Shown here piece after piece: positions 1-11,800 of a stretch of 64,000 bases of DNA. The DNA lies in assembly GCA_037013685.1 (NCBI GenBank), contig CM072894.1, positions 15,511,449 to 15,575,448 of the forward strand, written 5' to 3'. How positions within the stretch are numbered: position 1 is the first letter of the stretch; each line of letters starts with the position of its first letter. The position numbers and the translations under genes are program-made. Under the pieces are notes generated by a model. That model had not been told where the DNA came from and did no database searches. It saw only the letters and a program-made list of their open reading frames with translations. Source of the DNA: Acridotheres tristis (Eukaryota; Chordata; Aves; Passeriformes; Sturnidae).

Positions 1-397
1 TACATGGTCAAACTTTTCAATTTCTCTCTTTTCTCCTAAAAATTACTTTCTTTAATCTTTTGAAGATACATTCTGTATCTTCATGTTTTCTATGAGACAA
101 GTTGAAAAAGAAGAATGTATTTATCCTCTGGCTAGTTCCTGTATTTCCTTACCAATTGTAATAAATTCTTGGTTTCTGTGAGCCTGTGTGTGGGCCACAG
201 AAACCAAACCACCAGATCACACATTTCAGAAAAGTCACATAGAACCATATTTCATTTTTGGTAATTTTGTAGGATTAAGAGAATAAACTTCAGTTACAGG
301 AGTCTACCCATTTGACACAGAGATTAAAAGCTTTGCTGTTGTTCTAAACCAGTTCTGCTGGGGAGGAACTTGCTTTAAAAAAGCATTTCTATTTCAG
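1..397 (+). other. NFE2L2: 3' end of NFE2L2 intron 1
   Basis: Non-coding, AT-rich sequence ending in a pyrimidine-rich acceptor (TTTCTATTTCAG, last base 397) directly before the GAC ATG AAC codons of exon 2. Exon 1 (start codon and about 15 residues in the family) is outside the window. I see no exon, repeat or other element in this stretch. Confidence 0.85.
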
Positions 398-667
398 GAC
401 ATGAACTTGATCGACATCNTNTNGNGNCNANANANANANCNTNGNGNANGNCNTNANGNTNTNGNTNCNANTNANCNANANANGNANTNTNANCNTNANA
501 NANANANGNANCNTNANANGNANANANANGNGCGTCTCCAAAGAGAGCAGGAGGAAGCCTTGCTGGCTCAGCTGGAGTTAGACGAAGAGACAGGTGAATT
601 TGTTCCTGTGCAGCCAGCTCAGGGCATTCAGTCAGAAAATACTGAGCCACCTGTTGTTTTCTCACAG
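398..667 (+). CDS. NFE2L2: NFE2L2 exon 2 (Neh2, KEAP1-binding)
   Basis: Bounded by ATTTCAG|GAC and CTCACAG|GTAAAC; 270 bp, exactly 90 codons, phase 0 at both ends. It begins D-M-N-L-I-D-I, enters a masked stretch (419-531) where the DLG motif and ubiquitin-acceptor lysines should lie, and emerges at [23 protein letters not shown]. The ETGE tetrapeptide (587-598) is intact. The ATG at 401 is internal to the family protein; the annotated NRF2 start is in exon 1, although a shorter form starting here is known in mammals. Confidence 0.95.
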
Positions 668-3600
668 GTAAACTCCAGTGCTTTGAGTGTGTGTAATCCT
701 GTTGCTGTTCACAGGAAGGCATAATCCTAGTGGCTGCCTAAAATGAATTTGCATGTGTTGCTGTAATGGAACTTTGTAACTCAAAGATGCAGTAACCTTT
801 TTTCATAACTTTCCTATTTAGACCACAGAGCCTTCAAAACCAGAAGCAGAGGCCTTGTCCTTTGATGACTGCATGCAGCTCTTGGCAGAAGCATTCCCAT
901 TTATAGATGAGCATGAGGTAAAAATGCACAATTCAGTGGTTTCATGGGTGGTCTTCCACGGGGTCAGTCTCATGTCTTCTCTGACTAAGCATAATTTGTG
1001 ATCTGAGCTTTCTCCTCAAGCTGGCTTCAGCTGGCATAAGGTAGTGAGAAGGCTTGAGCCTATTTTTATATTATTTCATTGTATTTTAAAAAAATGCTTT
1101 TCTTTAAGAAATACTTGTTTGTTCTGCAGAAACAGTAGAACTCCAAAAACTAGATTATTGCTTTGGAAAATGCACATCTGTTTTTTTGAGTGGGTTTTTT
1201 AGTTATCATTGCTTCAGCTTTTTAATTTTTTGTTCAAATCCTTCAGGCTTCTTCAGCTGCATTTCAGTCACTGGTTCCTGCTCAGGTCAATACCAACCCA
1301 GCCTTTGTTTCCTCTGATCAAACTCAGCCACCTGAATCCCCTGATCTAGTACAACCCACTGATGCAGAGAACATGCAGAACATAGACCAAGTTTGGGAAG
1401 AATTACTGTCCCTTGCAGAGTTACAGGTTAGTATGATAAGCACCTGAAAAACAAAGCAAGATGTTTTTGAAGAATTGTAGTATTTTGGAGAAGGCAGTAC
1501 AATAGCATCTGAACAGATGGTGATTATTACTTGGTTTCTACACCTGTAGAGTGCTTATAACGCAATATAAGCTTTTTTCAAAAAGAATATCTCGAAAAAC
1601 ATGTAGGAAGAATGAAATTAGTTGTTTATGGATAAGCCTTAATGAAACACTTTTCAGTCAGAACTTCCTCATGTTTAGCAAGTCACTGTTTGTCTCTGTG
1701 TGCAACTTGATAGAGTGTGATCACTGTTAAAATTCAGCTGCTCAAAAATGGACATTTCTGAGTCATGGATCTACTACAGGAATTGTTTTCACAAGTGTTA
1801 TTGTAAATCTTGGGGGACTCTTTGGCAGTGTCTGATTGTGTAAATATGATTACTTTTGCATTAAACTTTTATCTAAGGAAAAGTTTTTTTTAAACTGATA
1901 ATAGAATATATATTTAGGTACACAAAAGAGTCAGGCGTATTTATCTGAATGCTGTTCATATATATTCAGTAAGAACAACTTGTGTAATGTACGGGGACTA
2001 GATATTTCAAAGGAACAAAAAAATAATTTTGCTGATAGAGAGAATATGTAGGGATTTTTATCATGTTTCTATTTCTATTTTCCTTATATTTTACTATAAA
2101 ATTGAATAAATTTATTTTCAAATATAGTACTGTAGAATGTCGTCATGCTTTCCAGCATGCTGCTGCTCTACTTTCTGCTGTTAATACAAGAGATGATTGC
2201 TTGGTGGAGTGCCCATAAATCTAAATCATATTTCATAAAACCAAAGTGAAAACTTGCAGGAGCTGAACTTTTCCTGCTGCTGTCCCTTTTCCCTTTGTCT
2301 TTTTAAATTTTTTATATTCTTCTAGTTTTCTAACATGATTACTTTGTTAGGCCTAAAGGCTCCACATATGTAACAAGGGCAATTGGCTGTGAAGAGGGAG
2401 CAGTGGTGGTGAAAATACATTAAGAAACCAAACCAAAATAATCTATTGCAGTAGTTCTGAATAGTAATTGAATAATTTTCTGGGAAAAAAAAGATAATTA
2501 AAATGAGAGCACTGCCTTTAACAAATTATGTTTAGAGAAACGGAAAAATAGAGCTCTCACATTGAAAATCTTAGCTTAAGCCATGAACAACCTCTAGTTA
2601 AGTAATTCCTGGGGGACAGCAGGCCTGCTTATTTCAGCTTGTTAGGCAACTGCCACCCCATTGGAAAGGTGTTCTTGTAGCCAGTGAAAGCCCATCAGTG
2701 GAGCAGGCTGCTCACACTGGTTTTAGCCAGCTGAACTAAGGTGTGTTTGCCAGGCTACATGTTAGCACTCTTCTTACTTCACCAAGAATTACACTGCTCT
2801 CTGCTGAACAGCACCTTCATTCAGTAAATCCTAGAAGAATCTTGGTTTTGAGGAGCTGTGACATGAAAGTAATAGTGCTAGAAGTAATTGTTTGGTGTAC
2901 ATGCTTATGAACTCTCGTTCAGGGATTTGACATTTCTGTACTCATGCCATTCCTGGCAGTGGTGCTCGTGAGAAGGTCAGACCTGGCAGCTCCAGGATCC
3001 CCACTAGCAATTACCAGAACAGGAAGGTTCCATGCAGTTTCTGTAACACATTGGAATGGGTGTCTTCAGCATCTTGCTCTGAGCCCAGGAGGCTCTCCTC
3101 TCTTCCTCTAAACAGCTTTGTCCAGAACAAATTGTGTTGTGCTCTTGCTTTGGTCTCTGTCATCTTCCTTGATTGCCTCTTCATAGCACAAGGGTGCTGT
3201 AGTCATACAGACTACAGTGGTGTTATAAAACTCCTTTATGTCCATGTTGTTAGCTATTTAATGCTTCTGGGTTGTAGAAAAGGGTTTTATCAATTGGAGA
3301 CGTGTTTCTCAGTTTTTCCCTTGCATTCCCCATCTAGGGCCTGAACATTGAAAACGATAACGTGGCTGAGATGAGCACAATGACGAGCCCTGAAACCAAG
3401 CCAGCAGAGATGCACGATAGCTACAATTACTGCAGCTCATTACCCATGCTGAAAAAAGACATTAACTGCAGTCCAGATTTCCTGGATGGTATGGAGGGTC
3501 CCTTCTCTGGCATTCTGCCACCAGAAGACACCAGCCAGCTGAGTGTGAACTCTTTAAATGACACATCCCCTTCAAACTCGGATTTCTGTGAGGATTTTTA

Positions 3601-4540
3601 CACCACATTTATTGATACAAAGGTGAACGGTGATGCAGCAGCAACGAACACAATCAGTCAATCCCTGGCAGAGATTCTAAGTGAACCTATTGATCTTTCT
3701 GACTTTGCACTGTGTAAAGCTTTTAATGGCTCAGGGACCAGAGCAGAATGTACCGATTCTGACTCTGGTATTTCACTGAATGCAAGTTCCAGCGTAGCAT
3801 CACCGGAACATTCTGTGGAATCATCTGCCTATGCAGATAAGACTTTGGGTTGCAGTGATTCTGAAATGGAAGACACGGATAGTGCACCTGGAAGTCTGCT
3901 GCAGAGCAGTGCTGGTGGGTACTCTTTGCACCTCCAGGATCAAGCGTTTTCTTCCTTAGGGCTGAGCACTCAAACACCAAGTTTGCCGTGTACAGCCACA
4001 CCCAAGAAAGAACCCCCTCCTGCTCCCGGCCAACCCAAAGCTCCCTTCACAAAAGACAAACCTCCAGGCCGCCTTGAAGCTCATCTCACAAGGGATGAGC
4101 AAAGAGCAAGAGCTCTGCAGATCCCTTTTCCTGTTGNANANANCNTNANTNTNCNTNTNGNANANTNCNGNGNANTNANGNCNANGNANCNTNTNANTNA
4201 NGNCNANCNTNCNCNTNTNCNANANANANGNANGNGNGNCNANANCNANGNGNCNGNTNANANTNGNCNTNANANANANCNGNANANTNTNGNANANCNG
4301 GAGCATGATTTGAGTAACCTAAAAGATGAGAAAGAGAAATTGCTTAAGGAAAAAGGAGAGCATGACAGGAGCCTTCATCAAATGAAAAAGCAATTCACCA
4401 GCCTGTACCTCGAGGTCTNCNGNANGNTNCNTNANGNANANGNANANCNTNANTNTNCNANTNANTNTNCNCNGNANCNANCNANANANGNCNANGNCTT
4501 TCTTGTTCCTAAGAGCAGGAAGTCAGGGACTAAACTCTGA
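398..4540 (+). CDS. NFE2L2: NFE2L2 (NRF2) CNC-bZIP transcription factor, exons 2-5 (partial, exon 1 missing)
   Basis: NRF2 dimerises with small MAF proteins in the nucleus and activates antioxidant and detoxification genes through antioxidant response elements; KEAP1 and beta-TrCP control its turnover. Coding exons are 398-667, 822-917, 1247-1426 and 3338-4540, all joined in phase 0, giving 582 codons plus a TGA; with exon 1 the protein would be about 600 residues, the usual length. Visible signatures in order: DEETGEF (high-affinity KEAP1 motif, Neh2) at 581-601; [14 protein letters not shown] (Neh4) in exon 3; [12 protein letters not shown] (Neh5) in exon 4; DSGIS (3761-3775) and DSAPGS (3878-3895) beta-TrCP degrons (Neh6); a leucine-zipper remnant [16 protein letters not shown]; and the C-terminal FLVPKS (Neh3). 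Alternating N hide the DLG helix, the basic region and part of Neh3. The surviving bases fit the family frame at the positions I checked, for example TnG at the expected Trp codon 422-424. Confidence 0.97.
419..531. other. Alternating-N masked stretch over Neh2 DLG/lysine helix
   Basis: Every odd coordinate from 419 to 531 is N and every even coordinate is a real base. Assembly gaps are runs of N, so this regular one-in-two pattern looks like deliberate masking. The surviving bases remain in the NFE2L2 frame. Confidence 0.97.
822..917 (+). CDS. NFE2L2: NFE2L2 exon 3 (Neh4)
   Basis: Acceptor TATTTAG|ACC, donor GAG|GTAAAA; 96 bp, 32 codons, phase 0. It encodes [20 protein letters not shown] followed by [12 protein letters not shown]. 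The [13 protein letters not shown] core is the Neh4 transactivation segment that binds CBP. The donor is weaker than consensus (A at +5). Confidence 0.93.
1247..1426 (+). CDS. NFE2L2: NFE2L2 exon 4 (Neh5)
   Basis: Acceptor CCTTCAG|GCT, donor TTACAG|GTTAGT; 180 bp, 60 codons, phase 0. It starts [13 protein letters not shown], carries a Pro/Gln-rich linker, and ends [19 protein letters not shown], the Neh5 transactivation motif. All three internal introns of this gene are phase 0, so skipping exon 2, 3 or 4 keeps frame; exon 2 loss is a known NRF2-activating event in human tumours. Confidence 0.94.
1427..3337 (+). other. NFE2L2: NFE2L2 intron 4
   Basis: 1.9-kb intron, AT-rich in its first half. 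It ends CATTCCCCATCTAG before exon 5. The open frame at 3051-3344 runs across the acceptor and has no recognisable protein content. A small inverted repeat CATGCT/AGCATG lies near 2143-2158. Nothing else stands out. Confidence 0.85.
3338..4540 (+). CDS. NFE2L2: NFE2L2 exon 5 (Neh7, Neh6, CNC-bZIP, Neh3)
   Basis: Acceptor CATCTAG|GGC; reading frame [15 protein letters not shown] to the TGA at 4538-4540, 400 codons. It holds the serine-rich Neh6 degrons DSGIS and DSAPGS, then the CNC and basic-zipper regions. Masked blocks 4137-4299 and 4419-4497 remove every second base over the CNC/basic region and the start of Neh3. The visible end [13 protein letters not shown] matches the FLVPKS tail needed for transactivation but ends differently from mammalian NRF2 (PDVKKN). 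The ATG at 3371 is internal and not a start. Confidence 0.96.
   Translation, partial: GLNIENDNVAEMSTMTSPETKPAEMHDSYNYCSSLPMLKKDINCSPDFLDGMEGPFSGILPPEDTSQLSVNSLNDTSPSNSDFCEDFYTTFIDTKVNGDAAATNTISQSLAEILSEPIDLSDFALCKAFNGSGTRAECTDSDSGISLNASSSVASPEHSVESSAYADKTLGCSDSEMEDTDSAPGSLLQSSAGGYSLHLQDQAFSSLGLSTQTPSLPCTATPKKEPPPAPGQPKAPFTKDKPPGRLEAHLTRDEQRARALQIPFPVXXXXXXXXXXXXXXXXXXXXXXXXXXXXXXXXXXXXXXXXXXXXXXXXXXXXXXXEHDLSNLKDEKEKLLKEKGEHDRSLHQMKKQFTSLYLEVXXXXXXXXXXXXXXXXXXXXXXXXXXXFLVPKSRKSGTKL
4137..4299. other. Alternating-N masked stretch over CNC-bZIP
   Basis: Every odd coordinate from 4137 to 4299 is N. The block starts just after the codons for IPFPV and stops just before [11 protein letters not shown], so it covers the CNC domain, the basic DNA-contact region and the start of the zipper. 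Confidence 0.97.
4419..4497. other. Alternating-N masked stretch over Neh3
   Basis: Every odd coordinate from 4419 to 4497 is N, between the codons for LYLEV and FLVPKS, covering the conserved start of the C-terminal Neh3 segment. Confidence 0.97.
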
Positions 4541-4905
4541 AAGGCAGTACAGCTGGCTCCTGTTCTCTGAGTTACTATTTTTGTATCATCATGATAATTT
4601 TTACTGTGAGGTGGAATGCAGAATTAAGTAATATTTGTCAAGTAAGTCTATGCAATGATAATTTTCAAGTTGTTAATTAGTTTATAGAAGATGCAAGTTG
4701 AAAATTAATCACATAATGCAGATGGACATATACGAAAATTTTAATCTGACTTTGTAACAGACATTTATTTCTTATAGCACCACTTTGACTAGTTTCCACA
4801 TCTATGTAAATATTTAAATATGCCATATTTATATACTGTTCCTATCTATTGTTATATTCATAGATTTATTGGATATATATAAATAAAAATGATTTTAGCC
4901 TTCTA
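4541..4905 (+). other. NFE2L2: NFE2L2 3' UTR (main form)
   Basis: AT-rich sequence after the TGA, with a Pumilio-type element TGTAAATA at 4805-4812 and an AATAAA hexamer at 4882-4887. The end near 4905 is an estimate, about 20 bases past the hexamer. An ATTAAA near 5061-5066 could serve a longer form. Confidence 0.75.
4882..4887 (+). terminator. NFE2L2: NFE2L2 poly(A) signal AATAAA
   Basis: Canonical hexamer 342 bases after the stop codon on the NFE2L2 strand, inside an AT-rich 3' UTR. It is the first AATAAA after the TGA. Confidence 0.7.
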
Positions 4906-5070
4906 AATATAATTTCTTGAAAGACAACCAGGATGGCTTCTGGTAGTTTTTATAAATATGCAAGTGTTCCCCACTTTTCTTACACGTTTATACTTGCTTT
5001 ATATTTAATATATTAATGTAGTATAAAAGTTGACAGTGTTTGATTTTACTTTATCTGCTCATTAAACTTT

Positions 5071-6813
5071 TTAAACTCTACTTCATAGACATTTATTTCC
5101 TTAAAGAAGAGAAATCCTTGCTAATTTTCCAAGGCTAAGTCTTCCTGCAGCATAATACTAAACCACACAGTGCTCTCAGCATTACTAACGCTTCATTCAG
5201 CTTCATTTTAATAACCTTTGGAAAGACTACGTAACACAACGTTTCAAGTCTATACTAAACTCACATTTTTGTTTTCCTCCTTGCACTATGTAAATTTATG
5301 AGATCTTTTCTCCAAAGGCATTTAAAATCTGATAAAGCATTGTCAACATTATGCCTTTTTACAGCTAAAATTTCTGTAGGCTTTTGAGCAATTCTTCTAG
5401 AAATACACTACTGTGCCTCTGACTTCAACCACCAAGCATCCCATGTTCCTGCTGTGACATTGGTGCTTATGGAAAACTGCACACTAGCAGCCAGCCACCT
5501 ACCCTATTTGGAATCTCTGCTCAGTAAAGTGAAAAGGTTTGTGGAGTTTAAATTATGATTTATAAAAGAATAAAAATGGGCAAATAAATAGCATTGTTTT
5601 GTTTACTACTCGAAGGAACTCATTGCACTTGATCATTTTGGATTGTTTCAATACAGAAAATGCATAATTTGTAAGACTTGTTGATCTGAACATTAAAAAC
5701 CATCTTCCTCCCTGTGAAAGTTCTAAAACACATGCTTGATCTGAAGTGATTTTTTTCTTGCCACGGGTGGGCACTGGGGGAATGCAAGATACTGCTGCCG
5801 CTTAAAGCATGAGGAGTCAGTCATATTTGAAGCTGGCAATTTTAGAGCATAGGCATCAAGGAGAAAGCACACCCAGGCATGGCCCTGGACAGTGTTCCCA
5901 CATTGATACACCGTAACTCTTAAACACAGGCAGGGACTGGTGGCAAAGCACAAGTGCCTAAAATGCTCCTGGGTTCCCTTTGCCATTAACTACACTCTCA
6001 AATATGTGTCAGAGAAAATTCTCTACAGCTGCACTATAAATACTTTGAATTACAAATTGGCTATTAAACAGACATCTCAGTAAACTCCTGCCCTGCACTT
6101 CCATTTGTTGTTTAATTTGTTCACTAATGTGAAAGCCAAAGGCAAACAGCATCCTTACAGCCTTTGCAGGGATTACTGTATTTGTACCATCCATTTGTCA
6201 AAAACATAATATAAAGATACTTCTTCTATTACCAAAATAAAAGTACAAGAACAAAAAAACTGCAGTTAATGCAGCAGCCTTATTTGAATTTAATCAGGTG
6301 AAGTATCAATCTGAAGTAACTTGGTCTGTGACAACTTGCATTCAGTTTAAACCAGCGTTCTTCACATCAACACAGTCCATGCTGCTCTCTCATCAAACCC
6401 CCCAATATCATTAAGGAAAAAGAAAATCCACATTACTCATATATACAAAAACATCAGATTGCAAACTAGAACCTTCATTTTATTACTATTATTACTGAGG
6501 TACAGAGTATGTTCCCAAACCTGAGTAACTAGTGACATTGCCAAACATCATCACAATGCTGACCTCATACGCTGACAAGCTGCCATGTGGAAACCACTTG
6601 TTTCTTGATCAAAACATTCTGCTTTAAAACTATTAAGAATAAAGCTGAAAAGCTGGCCTGAACCCAGCGTTTTTGGCTTGCAGTCCCAAGTTGGAAAGAT
6701 GATCCTGTAAGAAAATGTGTTGCAATAATTCTAGACCACTTTGTGTTCTTCACAGCAGTAAAAAAAGGTGATGCCAACACATTTTAGATTGCGAGTCATT
6801 GGACAAGGTACAC
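5071..6813. other. Intergenic space between convergent NFE2L2 and HNRNPA3
   Basis: No exon, repeat family or RNA gene recognised. Short open frames here have no protein-like content. It separates the NFE2L2 3' end from the most distal plausible 3' end of HNRNPA3. Confidence 0.6.
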
Positions 6814-6819
6814 TTTATT
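6814..6819 (-). terminator. HNRNPA3: Candidate distal HNRNPA3 poly(A) signal
   Basis: TTTATT on the + strand reads AATAAA on the minus strand, in the context CAGAATAAAGTGTACC, followed on the minus strand by a GT-rich TGTGTTGG about 45 bases downstream. This arrangement fits a true cleavage site. If HNRNPA3 uses it, its 3' UTR would be about 5.6 kb. Confidence 0.4.
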
Positions 6820-9800
6820 CTGATACAAAATTGAAATATTTTAACAAATTTCAATCCATTATGGACTATACTGAAATTTTACATTTCCATTCTGTTTTAA
6901 CTCGTGTAACCACAAGTTTCAAGATGTCAGCACACTAGAGCACCATTGCTGTTGAAGTCTTTGCCAGTTATACCATTTTATTCTGTTTCCAATCTTGCGA
7001 TATTATCTTCTACATGAAGGCCATTTTTTCTTCTATGGAGATACTTGGATTACTTTAGTTCAGGAAAAAGCTAATAGAGAGAGATGTCAACCTGTAGCAC
7101 CCACAGCAGAAAAAGAATCATCCATCAGATACGTGAATTTCAGTGATACTAAAGATCTTACATGCTCCACACCATTTAAGATACACACACTTGTCAGAGA
7201 CCACAGACTGATTTGTGAATATTCCACCTCAGTGTAGACAGTACATGAAAAACATTGTCTTAAACACAGGAACCAAAGACAGCATTCAGTACATCACACA
7301 ATTAATGCTTGAAAAGATTAGGAACCTTAAGGATTGGAAGGATATCAAAGTTAAGGTGCTGTGTCTAATTTTGGTTTTCCTAATAGCAGAGTTACCTCCA
7401 TCAATCTGGGCTGCTTTTGGAGAAACTCCCTTCTCTACCTGGAAGTATCATTTTTGTTACCAAGTTAACTTCTGTACAACTGCAGTTTAGGGACCAGTAC
7501 TTTGTTAGCTTTGCATCTTCCATTCCCATCTCCATTTAACGCTGCTATTTTCAACAGAAGCCAGTAAACAAAAACATGGCCATGAAATAATGTTCTTAAC
7601 TCTTAGAAGTGCCTCTTGAACAGAGATAAAATTGACCAAGTACTCCCTTAAGAATGTATTTATTTTGGTCATTTTTTTTCTGAAAAGATTTGGCTGTAAA
7701 TACGAAATTTAAGCAAATTAGTCTTAACAGAAGTGTTGCTAATCAAACTGTGAAAATAATTCTAACAGTGATTATCTATTTCTGTATGTGGTGCAGAGAC
7801 CCATCCAGAGCAGAGAACAAGTCTGCAGTAACACGGAATCCTCTTGTTAAGAAAAGCTAGAACTTTACACAGGACTAGTACCAAGGTAAACTACAAAGTT
7901 CTTGTTAATTTTGTTAAAACATTCTCAAAATTTTACTGTTAAAAAAATCCAAAGACCACTGCAAGTTCAAGAGCATTTGGCTGCACCTGAGGGGCAATGC
8001 TGTTCCCCATTACCTGTTGCCACAGATGCCTATGGGAGCTCTGCCAAGCAGAATAAAAGCAGTTTCCCACTTCTAGGTCCAAGAAAGCAATCTTGTCACC
8101 TCAGCAACAAACTGGCACGTTACTCTAAGACAATGTGACTGTATTGCTGCAGTGTGAGATTGAGGCTCAACCTTGGCTAAGCACAAACTCGTCTCAATGT
8201 TTCCTAATAAATACATGCAGTCATCGTGAGATTTTCAATTAAGTAGCTTCTGATTTTATGAAGGTCTCTGTATGTTACTTCCAAATTACATTTAACTGTG
8301 TCTTTAAAAGTCGGGAATTACTTTCTGGGCGTCTACAGGCAGCAGGTAAAAAGTTTTAAGTACTTGAAATAGTTTGTGAACATGCCTATGCCTCTGATTA
8401 GGCAGGTTCCACTTGACTATTTTCAGAGCAACTGAAGTATAACCAACACTAAAATAGAAATTGACTTCCTGAGAATGCACAGGCTCAGAAATATACTAGG
8501 AAGTTTAAATAGATGTTGAAGTACTTTATAAAAGGACCTGTAACAATCAAAGATGCAGAAAAGGAAATAATACATGTTCCAAGACTTAATAAATGTTCCA
8601 GTCTGCATAAAATCAAGATTCTATGAGATTTTATCACCATTCCATTTGCCTGCACAAATGCCATTGTCATTTCAGCTGGATAGCACATGATAGTGTTAGC
8701 CTCAACTACTCTGCCTGAAAGCACCCAGAATCTGAAAGGGAGCTCATTGATTTGTACAGGTGAATACAACATCACCTGGTAAGCCAGGATCCACTACCTG
8801 GGAGGGAAATCCCAGCTTGCACCAATACCAAGCTCCCTCCCAGAACGGGTGCAGCAGGAGCAGGTGACACAGTGCTGAGAACCGATGACCCACTCCGGAG
8901 TCACTGCTTTTCTGGGCTTCTCTGGGGCACCTCTTTCCATGACAAGGCAGAGAACAATTTCCCCCCACCCCAGCACACTCCCCAGTAACCAAAACACATT
9001 ATTTCAAAACACCAACTTGTCTTGTTCATCTCAGACACGAAGCAATTTTGTATCTGCCAGGAACAAAAGATTCTTGAACAGGAATTGTGCCAGCAAGCAG
9101 CCTGCACCCAGAACAGGAACACTGGATGACATAGGCCGAGATTTTCTTGCTCAGTGCTTACGGCTTCCCTTGATATTAAGACTGTCAAAGGAAGGCCTAG
9201 AAGGAAATAAGGATTTAAACACGTTTTACTATACACTACAAATCTTACCCAGTCAGAAACCTTCATTTGAAGAGGATGTGCAAGACACTCCCCATTTTGT
9301 CAAGCAGCAGCTTCTCATTCAACCTGAAAATTAAAGAAATTACTCTTACCTTGTTTAAAAACCTCCCACCACTCTTTATAATTCATGAAAAATTTTAAAG
9401 GCAAACCTTACCTATGCTCATTGCCCTTCCTTTCAGGTCTAAATGCTAGACCTATTGATTTTGAGTCAACTCAAGTAGCTATCACTCAAGGAGGTTCCAA
9501 AAGGTGAAGAACTCTTGCTAGACTTTCTTCGATATTTCAGCTGTGATAAGTAGATTTAACTAGCCTTGGGAAAGCTGCTCACTATCAGCACAGTATCTTA
9601 TTCCTTCACTTTTCTGGAAGTTGAAGCTGTTGCTCCTGCTGCCTTGTCATTCTTTAATTAGGCTGACTTCTCCATACTCAATAGGCTGCTGAAGTCCTGT
9701 CTTACGAGTCTCCTTAGCAATGTATGGATCAAAGAAGTACATCCTAGGTTCTGTAAAGCTGGCGGATCACTGTCCTCATGGCTTACACTTTTCCACGTCA

Positions 9801-11800
9801 CAAACAACAGCTAAGCTACCCCACCCACCTACAAAGCGATCACTTACATCCATCTCTTAAAAGGTTGCATACAGATCTTGTTCATAAAGTTTATTATGAC
9901 ACTATTTTTCAAAGTTAACATTGTAGTCACAGTACAGCTACAAGAGGCCCTGTTAAAAAGAACACTGTCAATACATTCTAAAAAAATTTAGAAATACCAG
10001 ATCAATTGTCAGAAGGGACACCAACCCCATCCTTCAGTTGTCCCTGCAATCACATGCAGGCCCCAGGTGCAAGTCTACACATCTTCTAGCGTAGTAATGT
10101 ACAAAGTCAGCAGTTAGGTGTCTCACTCCCTAGTGAGTTGTGGTTTAGTTCCCCATGTTTTCAAACTCCAAATGGGTTGTTTAAAAAATGCCTTTATTGA
10201 AGTACAGCCTCCCCCCCACCCCAAGCCCAAATGAACACGTACAACAGAAGCATTCACTAAACCACCAATTCTTGCTTTAACTTTTGAGATCTTTCAGAGC
10301 TCCACAGACAAGAATAAGCAGACTTTGAAATCCATTTTGGAGGCTACCATCTTGACACTGGTTTCTTGTTTTAGCATACTGCAGTCTAAATACACTCCAA
10401 TAACAGCATTTAAGTAACATATGTTTAATTTTTTTCAAACAACACACTTATTTTTCTACCACTTCTTAAAAATTATAATTCATTATTAATGACTGATTAT
10501 GCCTTAAGCCATTTCATACATCTTTGCAGATTCATTCCTACACTGGAATTGCATTTACCTTATACTGCACATTGACCCAGAAGTGAAACAGGTGTGAGTA
10601 ATTCCAATACATATTGCCAAGTGTCTGAGTATTTCTTTTATTGACTGGGTCCCTACTCTTCTGAGTCTGAATTGACAGCAAGCACTGGCCTGGCGATAGT
10701 CAAGAGAATTCACATCAGATGAGGACAGGACAGACTGCAGTGCCTTAATTTGGAGGTCAGAAGTGAGAATGAAGTACAATTTCTAGCCGCATGTACTGGT
10801 CAGATTTTCTACTCCACTGCACCAAATCCAGTTGTAGCACACTATCATTCTACCTGTGGGAACTCAGACTGTACCCCTCTACGTTGTGGGAGTGCTTCTA
10901 GTCGGTAAAATAACAACTAGATCGTGTTTTATCTTTGAGCTCTCAGCTGAGCAGAGACATCTGCCAGGGAAGCAGCTCAAGAATTCTACTATTTAAGAGC
11001 CCACGGGGAATGGGCTTTTGGATTGCATTACCTGGGACTGTCAGTGATTACACCTGTGCTACCCTTGGCTCCCAGTCAGAAGCATGTGTCCAGAAAATTG
11101 CCTAGGGTGCATGCAAGAAAGTATATAGCCATTAAATTATTGAGGAACATACCTATTACTCTCACTATGACACCTCATTTAATTGAAACAGTGCAGTCTG
11201 GTGTGAGGGAAAAGGAAATGGGGACAAAGGGGATGAAAATTCCAAGCCACCCTCCCCGAAGTATAGTTTTATTGAAACAGAATCATTGTATATCCCAAGG
11301 AAACAGGCACTTGATTCCCCCCACCTTAACTTCTCGGGAATTACAATAAATATAAAGGTAAAAAGCAAATTTCTTTTTCTCTCCACCCAAGACTTAAACA
11401 ACTTCATTAATCCCTTATGCATCTCAAATGAGACGGGAGACAGCTTTCATGTGTCTAAAGTTGGTCTTGTTAAAATATTTATCATGCCTTATTTTCTTGA
11501 AGCGCTAATACTAATACAGAACTACAAATTAAAAAAATATGCACAAACCAAAAAGTAATTTGAAATTTTCATTAAGATAAATCTTAGTTCTATGATTCAC
11601 AAACACTAATTTGAGTAACTCAATCCTAGTTATACATCTAAACAAACTATAATGTAACATACAGATGTTTTCCCTCTGTATGCCTATGTAACTCATGTCA
11701 ATGACAGTTACGTATATACACTGAGACTAGACCCCTTAAGACTGCAAATCAATAGGTGTTTCTATTGTTAACTTTAAATTAATACAAAATAGTAATTGAG
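6820..11800 (-). other. HNRNPA3: Possible extended HNRNPA3 3' UTR / downstream region
   Basis: No introns or coding exons recognised. Minus-strand AATAAA hexamers occur at 9890-9895, 10193-10198 (AATAAAGGC) and 11268-11273 (AATAAAACT, followed by G-rich GGGGAGGGTGG), so several 3' ends are possible. A plus-strand frame at 8885-9334 (149 codons) and overlapping minus frames at 8744-9266 are open, but none resembles a known protein. A perfect kappa-B-type decamer GGGAAATCCC sits at 8804-8813. Confidence 0.45.
11268..11273 (-). terminator. HNRNPA3: Candidate HNRNPA3 poly(A) signal
   Basis: Minus-strand AATAAA followed about 10-25 bases later by a G-rich stretch (GGGGAGGGTGG), a common downstream element. 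It lies about 1.0 kb after the start of the last exon. Confidence 0.45.

Noticed and set aside
3051..3344. 97-codon frame ahead of NFE2L2 exon 5
   Set aside because: It lies in intron 4, crosses the splice acceptor in a different frame and has no family similarity.
3723..4306. Minus-strand frames opposite NFE2L2 exon 5
   Set aside because: Antisense shadows of the coding exon, partly made of masked bases.
8885..9334. 149-codon plus-strand open frame
   Set aside because: Unusually long for the region but overlapped by open minus frames, with no known motif, no promoter and no splice support; likely chance within the HNRNPA3 downstream region.
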